From NCBI GenBank assembly GCA_002171515.1, contig NHEP01000236.1, positions 1 through 57,348 of the forward strand: a stretch of 57,348 bases of DNA, given 5' to 3'. The DNA comes from a bacterium TMED88 (GTDB lineage Bacteria > Myxococcota_A > UBA9160 > UBA4427). Under the pieces are notes generated by a model. The model had not been told where the DNA came from. It was given only the letters and a program-made list of their open reading frames with translations, and ran no database searches. Below are positions 16,851 through 28,269 of this stretch, piece after piece. The first letter of the stretch is position 1. Each line of letters starts with the position of its first letter. A program made the position numbers and the translations under genes.

Positions 16851-19382
16851 ATGGCAACTATCAGGGCATACAAGCTCGCTGAAGAGCTGGGCATCGATCG
16901 TCATGAGTTCGTTGACAAGGCGGCCGCCGTTGGGGTCGAGGTCAAGAGCGCCATGGCGTCCTTGGACGACGATCAAGTTTCCTTGTTACGGGACAAGCTG
17001 GGTCGCGGGGAGGGGTCCGGCCGGCGGATGGAAGAGCGCCGCGTCGAGAGCAAGCGCGGGACGACCGTGTTGCGCCGGCGGAAGCGGGCCCAACCCGAAC
17101 CCGAACCCGAACCCGAACCCGAATCGGTGGTGCTGGATGCGCCGATAGATGGGGAACCCATAGGCGCGGCTGAGGAAGAGGCCGGGGATGCGCTACCGAT
17201 CGAGCCTCAGGACGTTTCCGTCGAGGATGAGCCGGAGCCGGAGAGCCTTTCGGAGACCGCCGAGTCTCCCGAGGAGGTGGAAGAGCCGGAAGCTGAGGCT
17301 CCCCCGGCCGCAGCAGAGAGCCCCGAAGCTTCATCACCGACCCCCGAACGCAAAGTGTCAGTGAGCGCCCCTGCTGAGCCGGGTGCCGCTGCAGGAAATG
17401 ACCGCAAGGGTCGTCAGCGTAAGCGTGTTCGCGAAGTGGTCAATCTGCAGGAGCAGGAGAGATTTGCCCGTCAGATCACGGGAAGGGGGGGCGCCCCCCG
17501 TCGAGTCGCGGCTGCGCCTTCCGCGCGTCATCCCGTCAATCCGAGGAAGAAGCGCCGAGACAAACTCTCACCGGCGCCGGTCGCCAAAGCCGCTTCCGAG
17601 CAGAAGCGTTTGGTCAAAGTCGAAGGCGAGATCAGCGTCGGGGAATTGGCGAAGCTGCTTGGGGCCAAGGCGGCGGTCGTTCAAGGCAAGCTGATGGCGC
17701 TTGGAACGATGGTTTCAGTGAATCAAACTGTGGATATCGAAACCGCTCGCCAGGTTGCTCAGGAATTTGGTTTTGAGGTTCAGGACACCGGTTTCAAGGA
17801 AGAGGCGTTCCTCGAGCCCGAGGTCGTTGAGGCAGAGGCTGAGGCCACGCCGGAGACGGCTCACCTGACGGCACGGGCGCCAGTGATTACGGTGATGGGG
17901 CACGTCGATCACGGCAAGACTTCTCTGCTCGATGCGATTCGTGACTCAAAAAAGAACGTAGCCGACCAAGAAGCCGGTGGAATCACTCAACACATCGGGG
18001 CCTACCAAGTGGGATCCGGTGACAAGCGTTTGACGTTCATCGACACGCCTGGTCACGCTGCCTTTACAGCCATGAGGGCACGCGGAGCCTCCGTTACGGA
18101 CATGGTGGTCTTGGTCGTTGCGGCTAATGATGGTGTGATGCCTCAAACCGTCGAGGCCATTGAACACGCCCAGGCCGCGGGTTGCCCCATCGTGGTTGCG
18201 GTGAACAAGATGGATCTGACTGAGGCCGACCCAGAAAAAGTGAAGCAGCGCCTCACCGAACATGGCATGGTCGCTGAAGACTTTGGTGGGGATGTGATCT
18301 ACTGCAACGTTTCGGCGAAGACGGGGGACGGCATCGACCATCTCCTTGATATGCTGGCTTTGCAAGCAGAGTTGCTTGAGTTGGGCGCGGACCCTGCGCG
18401 TCGCGCCAAGGGCATCGTGCTCGATGCCCGGCTCGATAAGGGTCGAGGTCCAGTGGCCACGGTCTTGGTCCAGGACGGCACGCTGCAGCGCGGCGATGCG
18501 ATGGTTGTGGGGACCGAGTCTGGGCGCGTCCGGGTCATGGAGAACGACCTAGGAGAACGCATCAAAGAGGCGGGCCCATCGACCCCGGTGCAGGTTCTTG
18601 GCCTCTCGGGCGTGCCCGCCGCAGGGGGCGCATTCCATATCGTCGAAAGCGATCGCATCGCGAAGCAGATCACCTCGCATCGAGAAGATCGCGATCGCGC
18701 AAGGCCCGCGGCAGCGCCTCGGAAGCTGTCCCTGGAAGAGTTTTTCGCCCAGGCGGACGGTGCGGGCCCGAAAGAGCTCGCGTTGGTTCTTAAAGCCGAC
18801 GTACAAGGTACCTGCGAAGCCGTTCGGGACTCTCTCGAAAAGCTTGGGACCGATGAGGTGAAATTGAAAATTCTCTCTTCGGGGGTTGGGGCCATCGGAG
18901 AGAGCGACGTGATGCTGGCAGCGGCCAGTAAGGCGATCGTTGTCGGCTTTCACGTGCGACCGGATCCTGCTGCGCGTCGGACTTCGGAAAACAACGGCGT
19001 CGACGTTCGCACCTATACAGTCATCATGGACCTCATTGACGAGGTCAAGGCCGCAATGGCTGGATTGCTTCCTCCGGTTCGGCGGGAGAAAATGCAGGGT
19101 CGGGCAGAGGTCAAGCAGCCCTTCACCATTCCGAAGATTGGAACCATTGCCGGTTCGGTAGTCGTCGAGGGAAAAGTAACCCGAGATGCGCACTGTCGTT
19201 TGGTCCGAGATGGTGTCCAAGTCTACGAAGGAAAAATCTCATCTCTGCGCCGCTTTAAAGATGACGTCCGCGAAGTCGCGAACGGCATGGAGTGCGGCAT
19301 CGGCATCGAGAATTACAACGACGTCAAGATCGGCGATGAAGTTGAGTTCTTTGAGGTCGAGGAGGTGCCCGCCACCCTGTGA
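16851..19382 (+). CDS. infB: translation initiation factor IF-2
   Basis: 843 residues. The N-terminal IF2_N (about 1-50) is followed by a long, charged, Pro/Glu-rich disordered segment (about 60-240) holding a (PE) repeat. A second IF2_N domain (about 255-310) leads to the GTPase: G1 GHVDHGKTS, G3 DTPGHAAF, G4 NKMD. Then come domains II to IV, ending in the initiator-tRNA-binding region. IF-2 delivers fMet-tRNA to the ribosome. The start ATG immediately follows the nusA stop. Confidence 0.97.
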   Translation: MATIRAYKLAEELGIDRHEFVDKAAAVGVEVKSAMASLDDDQVSLLRDKLGRGEGSGRRMEERRVESKRGTTVLRRRKRAQPEPEPEPEPESVVLDAPIDGEPIGAAEEEAGDALPIEPQDVSVEDEPEPESLSETAESPEEVEEPEAEAPPAAAESPEASSPTPERKVSVSAPAEPGAAAGNDRKGRQRKRVREVVNLQEQERFARQITGRGGAPRRVAAAPSARHPVNPRKKRRDKLSPAPVAKAASEQKRLVKVEGEISVGELAKLLGAKAAVVQGKLMALGTMVSVNQTVDIETARQVAQEFGFEVQDTGFKEEAFLEPEVVEAEAEATPETAHLTARAPVITVMGHVDHGKTSLLDAIRDSKKNVADQEAGGITQHIGAYQVGSGDKRLTFIDTPGHAAFTAMRARGASVTDMVVLVVAANDGVMPQTVEAIEHAQAAGCPIVVAVNKMDLTEADPEKVKQRLTEHGMVAEDFGGDVIYCNVSAKTGDGIDHLLDMLALQAELLELGADPARRAKGIVLDARLDKGRGPVATVLVQDGTLQRGDAMVVGTESGRVRVMENDLGERIKEAGPSTPVQVLGLSGVPAAGGAFHIVESDRIAKQITSHREDRDRARPAAAPRKLSLEEFFAQADGAGPKELALVLKADVQGTCEAVRDSLEKLGTDEVKLKILSSGVGAIGESDVMLAAASKAIVVGFHVRPDPAARRTSENNGVDVRTYTVIMDLIDEVKAAMAGLLPPVRREKMQGRAEVKQPFTIPKIGTIAGSVVVEGKVTRDAHCRLVRDGVQVYEGKISSLRRFKDDVREVANGMECGIGIENYNDVKIGDEVEFFEVEEVPATL
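17094..17123 (+). repeat. five tandem copies of CCCGAA inside infB
   Basis: Five perfect hexamers encode a Pro-Glu run in the disordered N-terminal linker of IF-2. Slippage would change linker length by two residues without breaking the frame. Confidence 0.9.
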
Positions 19383-19398
19383 TGCGTGATCCGCTTTC

Positions 19399-19761
19399 AT
19401 GATCGTGGGGGCGGCGCTCGTTGAACTGCATGTGCACGGTTCCCGCTCTTTGAAAGCGAAAAGGGGTGTTGTTCGTTCAATCGTCTCCCGGGTAAGAAGT
19501 CGGTTTAATGTTTCGGTGGCCGAGGTGGGGGGGCAGGATACATGGCAGCGGGCGGTCCTCGGACTGTCCGTTTCCGGCTCCGAGAGGGTACGGGTTCGCC
19601 AGTCCCTCGATCGCGTTGTGGCCTTCATCGATTCACTTCATTTGGCTGAGATCCGGGCTTCGGATGTGGAGATCATCGACCTCCCGCAAGAAGAGCAGGG
19701 CGACGAGAGGGAATTCGAACCCGATTTCTGCCCCGACTCGTGGGAGAGGGAAGAGGGCTGA
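19399..19761 (+). CDS. DUF503 family protein
   Basis: 120 residues, a small conserved protein of unknown function. The family start is clear: MIVGAALVELHVHGSRSLKAKRGVVRSI, then RFNVSVAEVGGQDTWQRAVLGL. DUF503 genes are typically between infB and rbfA, as here, so a role near ribosome assembly or initiation is a guess from context. The last 20 residues are acidic. It starts 14 nt after the infB stop. Confidence 0.88.
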   Translation: MIVGAALVELHVHGSRSLKAKRGVVRSIVSRVRSRFNVSVAEVGGQDTWQRAVLGLSVSGSERVRVRQSLDRVVAFIDSLHLAEIRASDVEIIDLPQEEQGDEREFEPDFCPDSWEREEG

Positions 19762-19836
19762 AGCGGAGATAAGCCGGGTGGGTCATCAGCCGAGCGGGGC
19801 GCTTCACCGGGTAGCAAACAGAAGGAAGGGCAGCAT

Positions 19837-20247
19837 TTGTCAATTCGGATTCAACGGGTCTCGGAGCAGGTGAGGGCCGAGATTGCACGGCTCCTTCGTG
19901 AGGAAGTCAGCGATCCACGGATCGGTTTGCTGAGTATCACCCGTGTGAAAGTCAGTCCCGATTTTTCCACCGCCTTGGTTTTTTGGAGCCCGCTCGATAT
20001 CGAGGGCGAAACCGATCTGAGCGCAGTCGCAGCAGGGCTGGAGTCGGCCGGCCGTTTTTTACGCGGCCGACTGGGTGCGCTGTTGCAGCTGCGGCGGACC
20101 CCCGAGTTGTCTTTTCGTCACGATGCTTCCATTCAGGAGGGGACGCGGATTCTGACGCTTTTGCGGGATTTGCCAGAGACCAGTGGAGAAGTGGACGAGC
20201 CGGCCGATTCTGCAGGAGGAGAGGGGCAGCATGGCGAAGAGGCGTAG
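19837..20247 (+). CDS. rbfA: 30S ribosome-binding factor RbfA
   Basis: 136 residues. KH-like RbfA fold: SIRIQRVSEQVRAEIARLLREEVSDPRIGLLSITRVKVSPDFSTALVFW, then FLRGRLGALLQLRRTPELSFRHDASI. It binds immature 30S and helps mature the 16S 5' end. The start is TTG 19837 with AAGGAAGGG upstream. The acidic tail overlaps the truB start by 17 nt. Confidence 0.94.
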   Translation: MSIRIQRVSEQVRAEIARLLREEVSDPRIGLLSITRVKVSPDFSTALVFWSPLDIEGETDLSAVAAGLESAGRFLRGRLGALLQLRRTPELSFRHDASIQEGTRILTLLRDLPETSGEVDEPADSAGGEGQHGEEA

Positions 20248-21154
20248 ACGCGATCGGCCGGGTCCCGCCGGCTTTTTGGTGGTTGATAAACCGGCAGGTT
20301 GCACCTCTCATGACGTCGTGGACCGGGCCCGCGGTTGGCTCGGAATTCGTCGGATTGGCCATCTGGGAACCTTGGATCCGCAGGCTACAGGGGTTCTCCC
20401 CCTCGCGATTCGAGAGGCCACGAAGCTGGTGCCTTTCTTTCAGTCCTCGGGGAAGTCGTACCTGGGAACGATTCGATTGGGCGTCGAGACGGACACCCTC
20501 GACGGAGAGGGGGAAGTCGTTTCGCGATTCGAGGGAACCCTGCCCGATGAGGCCGAGGTCCGGGCGGCGATGGCGAAGTTTGTGGGCGAAATCGAACAAA
20601 TTCCGCCCATGTACAGCGCGGTGAAGCGGGATGGTGTGCCGCTGCATCGGCTCGCGCGGCAGGGCGAGGAGGTCCAGCGCGACCCAAAAAAAGTGGTGAT
20701 TCACGCGCTGGAGCTGCTGCGATTCGAGTCGCCAGAGATCGACCTTCGGGTCGATTGTGGGCCGGGAACCTACGTCCGAACCCTGGCTCAGGACTTGGGC
20801 CAAGCTCTAGGCTGCGGAGCCCACTTGTCAGCCCTGCGAAGAACCCGCAGCGAACCGTTTGGCCTCGAACAAGCCCTGGAGCAAGCGGTCTGCGAAGCCT
20901 CTGCAAAAGAGCGGACCCTCGAAGGTCGTTTAATTTCCCCGGAGGTTGCGCTCGGGCTGCCAACCACGCGCCTGGCACCTCCGGCGATTGACCATTTGGG
21001 GCAAGGGCGAGAAATTGCTCCGGGTGACCTTCAGCGCGCGGCCCCTGGGACCCGTTTCTCCGCATTGGACGCATCCGGGCGGTTCGTTGGGGTGATCGAG
21101 CTACGGGCTGACCGGCGGCTCTGGCCCGTCCGAATGCTTCCTCGGGATGGCTGA
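20231..21154 (+). CDS. truB: tRNA pseudouridine(55) synthase
   Basis: 307 residues. TruB makes pseudouridine 55 in the T-loop of tRNAs. Catalytic Asp is in GHLGTLDPQATGVLP; the KSYLGTIRLGVETDTLD strand and VDCGPGTYVRTLAQDLG also match. The N-terminus is basic (MAKRRRRDRPG). ATG 20231 has GGAGGAGAGGGGC just upstream; an open frame from 20183 lies within rbfA and is not used. Confidence 0.96.
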   Translation: MAKRRRRDRPGPAGFLVVDKPAGCTSHDVVDRARGWLGIRRIGHLGTLDPQATGVLPLAIREATKLVPFFQSSGKSYLGTIRLGVETDTLDGEGEVVSRFEGTLPDEAEVRAAMAKFVGEIEQIPPMYSAVKRDGVPLHRLARQGEEVQRDPKKVVIHALELLRFESPEIDLRVDCGPGTYVRTLAQDLGQALGCGAHLSALRRTRSEPFGLEQALEQAVCEASAKERTLEGRLISPEVALGLPTTRLAPPAIDHLGQGREIAPGDLQRAAPGTRFSALDASGRFVGVIELRADRRLWPVRMLPRDG

Positions 21155-21298
21155 GGACGCGCATAGCCTCGAAAGGCCAGCCCATTGCGGGACACCATGG
21201 GGTCTGTCAGACTCCGGCGCCATTCCTGCCTACGGGCAAATTGTGCGAGAAGATCATCAAGCTCGCGAGCGAAAGCGACGAAACGAGAGGAAAGACAT

Positions 21299-21565
21299 TT
21301 GAGTACCGCGGAAGTCAAGCAAGGCGTGGTCGAGGCCAATCGACGGCATCCCACGGATACCGGTTCGACAGAGGTTCAGGTAGGTCTGCTGACGCAGCGC
21401 CTGAACGAGCTCTCCGAGCACTTCAAGAGCCACGAGAAGGATCATCATTCCCGCCGTGGTCTGATGCGCATTGTGAGTCAGCGACGTCGGCTGCTTGACT
21501 ATCTGAAAAGGAAGGATTTTGACCGCTATCGAAAGCTCATCGACGAGCTTGGATTGCGGCGATAG
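21299..21565 (+). CDS. rpsO: 30S ribosomal protein S15
   Basis: 88 residues, the normal length (about 89). The core [44 protein letters not shown] and the end [14 protein letters not shown] are typical. The start is the TTG at 21299, with GAGGAAAG just upstream; an open frame back to 21185 is untranslated leader. A TTG start is unusual for a ribosomal protein. The rpsO-pnp order is the classical one. Confidence 0.95.
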   Translation: MSTAEVKQGVVEANRRHPTDTGSTEVQVGLLTQRLNELSEHFKSHEKDHHSRRGLMRIVSQRRRLLDYLKRKDFDRYRKLIDELGLRR

Positions 21566-21622
21566 TCGTCGGGGTGCGCGGGTCCGGTAGGGACCGGGCG
21601 CTCACTCCGACCACACCTCGCC

Positions 21623-21641
21623 CGCTGCAGGGTTTGCAGCG
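21623..21641 (+). repeat. hairpin between rpsO and pnp
   Basis: A 7-bp perfect stem, cgctgca with tgcagcg, and a 5-nt loop in the 276-nt rpsO-pnp gap. No T-run follows, so it is not a terminator. In Escherichia coli the pnp leader carries RNase III-cleaved stems used in autoregulation; this may be analogous but is unproven. I see no gene in the gap. Confidence 0.4.
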
Positions 21642-21841
21642 AGAGCGACACCAACGATCGGGATGGTCTTTGAATGGGCGTTCCGTGATGATGTGTGGGA
21701 GTCGGTCATACGCGAAGCGAGGCAACAGCTTCTTTTCGCGCATGAGTGATCCTGCATTTCAGAGCGAGCGCTTCTTCTCCGCCTCCCGATCCGTGAACGC
21801 TGGCCCCGCCTAGGCGGTTGGTTCAGCTGGAGAAGCATGAA

Positions 21842-24043
<2,202 letters not shown>

Positions 24044-24082
24044 TCGCTTTGCGAAGAAATCTTCAACCCGAGGTTTGAAACC

Positions 24083-24565
24083 ATGACCCATCAACGAACC
24101 GCCGACGCGAAGCGAACGTCGGCGGTTCGTGTCCTTTGGCTGAGACTTGAAGGGGCAGGTGATTTGCCACTTCCGGCCAGGGCAACGCCGGGGGCAGCTG
24201 GGATCGATCTGCGCTCTGCGGTCCACGGCACGGTCGAGGTCGCGCCAGGCGAGCGGGTTTCAGTGGCCACCGGCTTTGCGGTTGCAATCCCGCGGGGCTT
24301 TGAGGGGCAGGTCAGGCCCCGGAGTGGCCTGGCTCTCAAGCAGGGAATGACCGTCCTCAACGCGCCTGGGACCGTCGACTCGGATTATCGTGGAGAGATT
24401 CTCGTGATCCTGATCAACCATGGCGCAGAACCGGTCAGGATCCACCGGGGAGACCGCATCGCTCAACTGGTGATTGCGCCGGTGGCCCGCGCAGAGTCGG
24501 TCGAGGTCGACGTTTTGGATGAGACCGAGCGCGGGGCCGAAGGCTTTGGCTCCACGGGCCGTTAG
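24083..24565 (+). CDS. dut: dUTP diphosphatase
   Basis: 160 residues. It hydrolyses dUTP to dUMP. All five dUTPase motifs are present: [46 protein letters not shown] and the C-terminal arm [11 protein letters not shown]. The first 15 codons are outside the usual dUTPase core and are formed by a large hairpin, so the true start could be internal, but no ATG or GTG is available there. It lies 39 nt after pnp. Confidence 0.94.
   Translation: MTHQRTADAKRTSAVRVLWLRLEGAGDLPLPARATPGAAGIDLRSAVHGTVEVAPGERVSVATGFAVAIPRGFEGQVRPRSGLALKQGMTVLNAPGTVDSDYRGEILVILINHGAEPVRIHRGDRIAQLVIAPVARAESVEVDVLDETERGAEGFGSTGR
24095..24129 (+). repeat. 13-bp perfect hairpin over the dut start codons
   Basis: Arms 24095-24107 (cgaaccgccgacg) and 24117-24129 with a 9-nt loop. 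It begins 12 nt after the dut ATG and has no T-run after it. It could act as the pnp 3' end or as a brake on dut translation. Confidence 0.7.
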
Positions 24566-24668
24566 GTCATCACCCGAGCCATTTTCCGCCCAACCCTGCG
24601 CATCGCTTGCGCCCGGCGGTCTGGGTTCTAACAAAATTTATGCGTTTTTGGCCCCGTCTTCGCTTAAC

Positions 24669-26060
24669 ATGGGTGCCATGGATCCGCGAATCGAACGCGT
24701 CTTGCCTTGGACCAAGAGTCCCCACATGGATGGGTATATCCACCCAGCTTTCGACGGAGTAGCCCGGTTGCTCCGCGAGCAGCTTTCGGCGACGCCAGGG
24801 GGTGCGGCGGTTTGTATCTACCATCGCGGGGACTGCGTGGTTGATCTGTGGGGTGGAGCCCGCGATGCGGAGGGGCGGGCCTGGCAGGCGGACACCATGT
24901 CGCCGAGCTTTTCGACCACCAAGGGGATCGCTTCAACGCTGCTTCACATCATGGTGGATCGTGGGCTGATTGATTACGACGCTCCGGTTTCCCGCTACTG
25001 GCCTGAGTTCGCCCAGGCGGGCAAAGAGCGTGTCACTGTCCGCCACGTCCTCGCCCACCAGTCTGGGCTCTACCACATTCGGCAGATGGTGGACCACGCG
25101 CAGCGCATGGTGGATTGGGAGTACATGATCCACGCGATCGAGCAGACAGAACCGGTTCATCCTCCCGGTGAGCGAACCGGCTATCACGGTTTGACCTACG
25201 GGTATTTGGTTGGAGAGATCCTTCAGCGCGTGACGGGAAAACCATTTCGCCAACTGGTCCAAGAGGAACTTGTTGAACCGCTTGAGCTGGATGGAATGTA
25301 TATCGGGGCTCCATCGGACGAGCTGTATCGCGCCGCGGATTTGATCTGGCCGAACCCCAGCCGGCTGCAGCCCTATGTGCCCAGAGGCTTCACTCGGGGA
25401 CTGCTCGGCCTCACGGCTCCGGCTCTGAACCAAAGCGCCCGACTGTTTGGACTCGAACTCGATGTTCAAAGTATTTTGGACTCCCTGGCGCCGCGGGGCA
25501 TCAGTAGCTTTGATTTCGGCGCCAACGCGACGTTGAGGGCTTCCATCCCTGCGGCGAATGGCTTGTTTACCGCACGCTCTCTGGCCCGTGTGTACGCGGC
25601 CCTGGCCGAGGGAGGCGAACTCGACGGCGTAGAGCTCCTCTCGCGTAAAACCCTCAGGCGGGCGATGCGTCGGCAGAGGCGGGGAAGTAAGCTCGCAGTG
25701 ATCCCTTTCGATATGCGCTGGCGCCTTGGGTATCACGGTGTCTTTACGACCCAGGGCAGTCCACGAAATGCATTTGGCCATTTCGGGTTCGGCGGTTCAG
25801 GGGCCTGGGCGGATCCCAGCCGGAACCTCTCTGTCGCCATGGTGGTCAATGCGGGATTGGGGACACCCTTTGGCGATCTCCGGATTGCGCGCATTAGCGC
25901 CGCGGCTCTGAGCGCGGTGGACGCCCGGACAAGCAGCTCTCGCAGTGGCGTGCCCAAGCCGAAGCGGCCGTCCGCCTCGGCCAAGGGGCAGCGTGTCCGA
26001 GGAAAATCCCGCGGTCGAACGCCCCGGCCTCGAAGCGTTCCGGCCGTCAAGCCCGCTTGA
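24669..26060 (+). CDS. class C beta-lactamase-fold serine hydrolase (EstB-like esterase)
   Basis: 463 residues. The nucleophile motif SxxK is Ser82-Thr-Thr-Lys85 (SPSFSTTKG), the second motif is TGYHGLTYG, and the third block is HFGFGGSGAW. This set is typical of carboxylesterases and transesterases of the penicillin-binding-protein/EstB group rather than true beta-lactamases. The VDLWGGARDAEG opening is characteristic. The last 45 residues form a Ser/Lys/Arg/Pro tail with no known fold. ATG 24669 is the likely start; an upstream open frame lies in dut. Substrate unknown. Confidence 0.85.
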   Translation: MGAMDPRIERVLPWTKSPHMDGYIHPAFDGVARLLREQLSATPGGAAVCIYHRGDCVVDLWGGARDAEGRAWQADTMSPSFSTTKGIASTLLHIMVDRGLIDYDAPVSRYWPEFAQAGKERVTVRHVLAHQSGLYHIRQMVDHAQRMVDWEYMIHAIEQTEPVHPPGERTGYHGLTYGYLVGEILQRVTGKPFRQLVQEELVEPLELDGMYIGAPSDELYRAADLIWPNPSRLQPYVPRGFTRGLLGLTAPALNQSARLFGLELDVQSILDSLAPRGISSFDFGANATLRASIPAANGLFTARSLARVYAALAEGGELDGVELLSRKTLRRAMRRQRRGSKLAVIPFDMRWRLGYHGVFTTQGSPRNAFGHFGFGGSGAWADPSRNLSVAMVVNAGLGTPFGDLRIARISAAALSAVDARTSSSRSGVPKPKRPSASAKGQRVRGKSRGRTPRPRSVPAVKPA

Positions 26061-26109
26061 ATAGCGCGAATCGAATCAGCATTAGCGCCCGGCCGGGATC
26101 TGCTGTTGA

Positions 26110-27129
26110 ATGGTCCCTGCGATGACTTCTCAGGGCGAGGATAAAGGTTCCGAGTCGGTCTCCGTTGAGACAGGGGCGGGGGTTCATCCGCTGCCGGCGA
26201 CGCCTGTGGACTCGAGTGATGCACGGCCTAAGCGGAGCGATCTGCAAAAGCGGATCTGGACTGCGGCGGTGCTCGTTCCCCTCGTGACCTACATCATCGC
26301 GGCCGGCGGCTATCTCTATCTCCTGACGGTGCTCGCTTTTGGTCTCCTCGCTCAACGCGAGTTTTATGGATTGATCGAGGACAAGGGGGCGCGGCCCCTG
26401 GTTGGTTTGGGTTTGGGGTTTGGGGCGGCGGTGATTGGGGTCGCGTACCTCCTGGGGCGTGACTACTTCGCCATGCTTCTGATGACAGGCTCTCTGCTGG
26501 CCATGATGGTGGCCCAGCTCGGGAAGCAGCAGATCACCGAGGCGCTCGGCAGTATCTCGGGCACTTTTTTTGGCGTTTTCTACGTGGCTTGGTTGTTGTC
26601 TCACATTGTTTTGTTGCGTTTTTTTCATGGGTCGGCCATGGCGCACTACGACGTAGTGCAACTCGCCGAGCTTGAGATCAATTCTGGAACGGGCATCTTC
26701 CTCGTCTTTTACTGCCTGGGGGTTGTAGTGCTCTGTGATGCCGGGGCGTATTTTGCAGGACGCGCCTGGGGGCGCCGGAAACTCGCTCCCGAGATCAGCC
26801 CCAATAAGACGATTGAGGGGGCCTTGGGGGGAATCGTCGCGGGGACCGTCGGCGGAGCTCTCTTTAAGTTGGTTTTTGATCTGCTCTGGCCGATGGATTC
26901 AGTTGCTTTTGTGTGGTCCTTGGTGATTCCTTTTGGAATCGTTCTTTCGGTGGTGGGCATTATTGGCGACTTGGTCGAATCGCTGCTGAAGCGGGATGCG
27001 GACGTCAAGGATACAGGCGCTCTCCTGCCTGGCATGGGAGGGGTGCTGGATCGGATCGATGCACCGCTCCTCGCGGTTCCTGTCATGTACTACATGATGC
27101 TGGGCTACGTGTATTGGCGCGTGGGCTGA
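26110..27129 (+). CDS. cdsA: phosphatidate cytidylyltransferase
   Basis: 339 residues. It makes CDP-diacylglycerol from phosphatidate and CTP. A polar N-terminal 40 residues precedes about eight membrane segments. The CDP-diacylglycerol synthase signature is at the C-terminus: SLLKRDADVKDTGALLPGMGGVLDRID, in two parts; the usual GHGG is GMGG here, a known variant in some phyla. The ATG at 26110 or 26122 could be used. The product feeds PgsA, encoded at 51121. Confidence 0.92.
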   Translation: MVPAMTSQGEDKGSESVSVETGAGVHPLPATPVDSSDARPKRSDLQKRIWTAAVLVPLVTYIIAAGGYLYLLTVLAFGLLAQREFYGLIEDKGARPLVGLGLGFGAAVIGVAYLLGRDYFAMLLMTGSLLAMMVAQLGKQQITEALGSISGTFFGVFYVAWLLSHIVLLRFFHGSAMAHYDVVQLAELEINSGTGIFLVFYCLGVVVLCDAGAYFAGRAWGRRKLAPEISPNKTIEGALGGIVAGTVGGALFKLVFDLLWPMDSVAFVWSLVIPFGIVLSVVGIIGDLVESLLKRDADVKDTGALLPGMGGVLDRIDAPLLAVPVMYYMMLGYVYWRVG

Positions 27130-27151
27130 TTTGAAACTGCCCGGCGATCTT

Positions 27152-28156
27152 TCAGCGACGCTCGCTGTGCATTGCCCGGACGGGTTGAAGAACTTCTTCG
27201 CTGAAAGCCCTGAGCATGGACCAGCCTCGATCGACCGGGATCCCGCCGGCCAGGGGATGCAGGACCGCGACTTGCCGCTGCCCCGAGATCAATTGGTCGC
27301 GACACGCCTCCGCCGTCAAGATCTCGAAGCGTTTTTGCTTTTTGAGATCCTCGACGGTGGCCACGGATTCTTCACCCGGCCGAGGCACGCCCGCCTGTCG
27401 CCAGGTCGTGTACTCCTGAAGTTCCCTGAGCATGTGGGGTGCGAGATCAGGCCAGGCGCTATCCGGATCGGGGTCGATCATCACCATCGAGTTGCCGGTC
27501 CCAGGGTGCATATAGAACCCTCGCTTGTTGAGACGTTTGAGCTCAGCCAGGTAGGCCGATTCCAAGTCCGCGGAATGCTCTGGGGGATAGAAGGGCAGAC
27601 CGAATCGCGCGGCGCGCCGAGCGGCGGCGCGACTTTGACCGCCGATCAAAAAGAGGGGGTGAGGGGTCGAAAAGGGTTTCGGGTTGACCCGGATGGTTTC
27701 GCCTCGATACAGAAAAGGCTCTCCGGTCCAGGCCTTCAGGAGAGTCTCGACGGTCTCATCCATCAATCGTCCCCGATCCGACCAGATCCGGCCGGTGGCG
27801 TGATACTCGATGGGTCGATAGCCCATGCCCGCAGTGAAGAGAAAACGACCCCGGCTCACCAAGTCAATCACGGCAATGTCTTCGGCCAGTCGGATCGGGT
27901 CGTACAGCGTCACCAGAAGGGCGGTGACGCTGATCCGGATTCGTTTTGTCCGGGCAGCAATCATGCTGGCGAGTGTCAAGGGAGAGGCCAGCCATCCATT
28001 TTCGGCGCAGTGGTGCTCTTCGAGGTTGACGACGTCGAAGCCGTTTTCGTCGGCGTAGACAGCCATTTCGAGGGCAGCCTGATAGCGGTCGGCCTCTCGG
28101 GCCGGGTCCGGGTCGAGGCCGGTCATATTGATCCGGAGGGCAGCCTGGGGCGACAT
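27152..28156 (-). CDS. LLM-class (luciferase-like) flavin-dependent oxidoreductase
   Basis: 334 residues, a TIM barrel of the bacterial luciferase family. Family marks: FDVVNLEEHHCAENGW near the N-terminus, LYDPIRLAEDIAVIDLVSRGRF, and a substrate/flavin segment with PLFLIGGQSRAAARRAARFG. Such enzymes use reduced FMN or F420; the cofactor and substrate cannot be told here. It converges with cdsA with only 22 nt between the stops. A 113-nt divergent gap separates its start from the next gene. Confidence 0.85.
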   Translation of the reverse strand: MSPQAALRINMTGLDPDPAREADRYQAALEMAVYADENGFDVVNLEEHHCAENGWLASPLTLASMIAARTKRIRISVTALLVTLYDPIRLAEDIAVIDLVSRGRFLFTAGMGYRPIEYHATGRIWSDRGRLMDETVETLLKAWTGEPFLYRGETIRVNPKPFSTPHPLFLIGGQSRAAARRAARFGLPFYPPEHSADLESAYLAELKRLNKRGFYMHPGTGNSMVMIDPDPDSAWPDLAPHMLRELQEYTTWRQAGVPRPGEESVATVEDLKKQKRFEILTAEACRDQLISGQRQVAVLHPLAGGIPVDRGWSMLRAFSEEVLQPVRAMHSERR

Positions 28157-28269
28157 GATTTACAACTCTAGACGTCTGGGGAAGCAGCGGCCATGCCGCG
28201 GCTTCCCGTCTTCTCCTCGCTGGCCGAAAGCGTGGGTCCATGGGATGATTCCCTCAGGAGCCTCGTTCT

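Noticed and set aside
27131-28171. A 346-codon plus-strand frame opposite the luciferase-like oxidoreductase
   Set aside because: The minus strand has clear LLM motifs; the plus frame has none.
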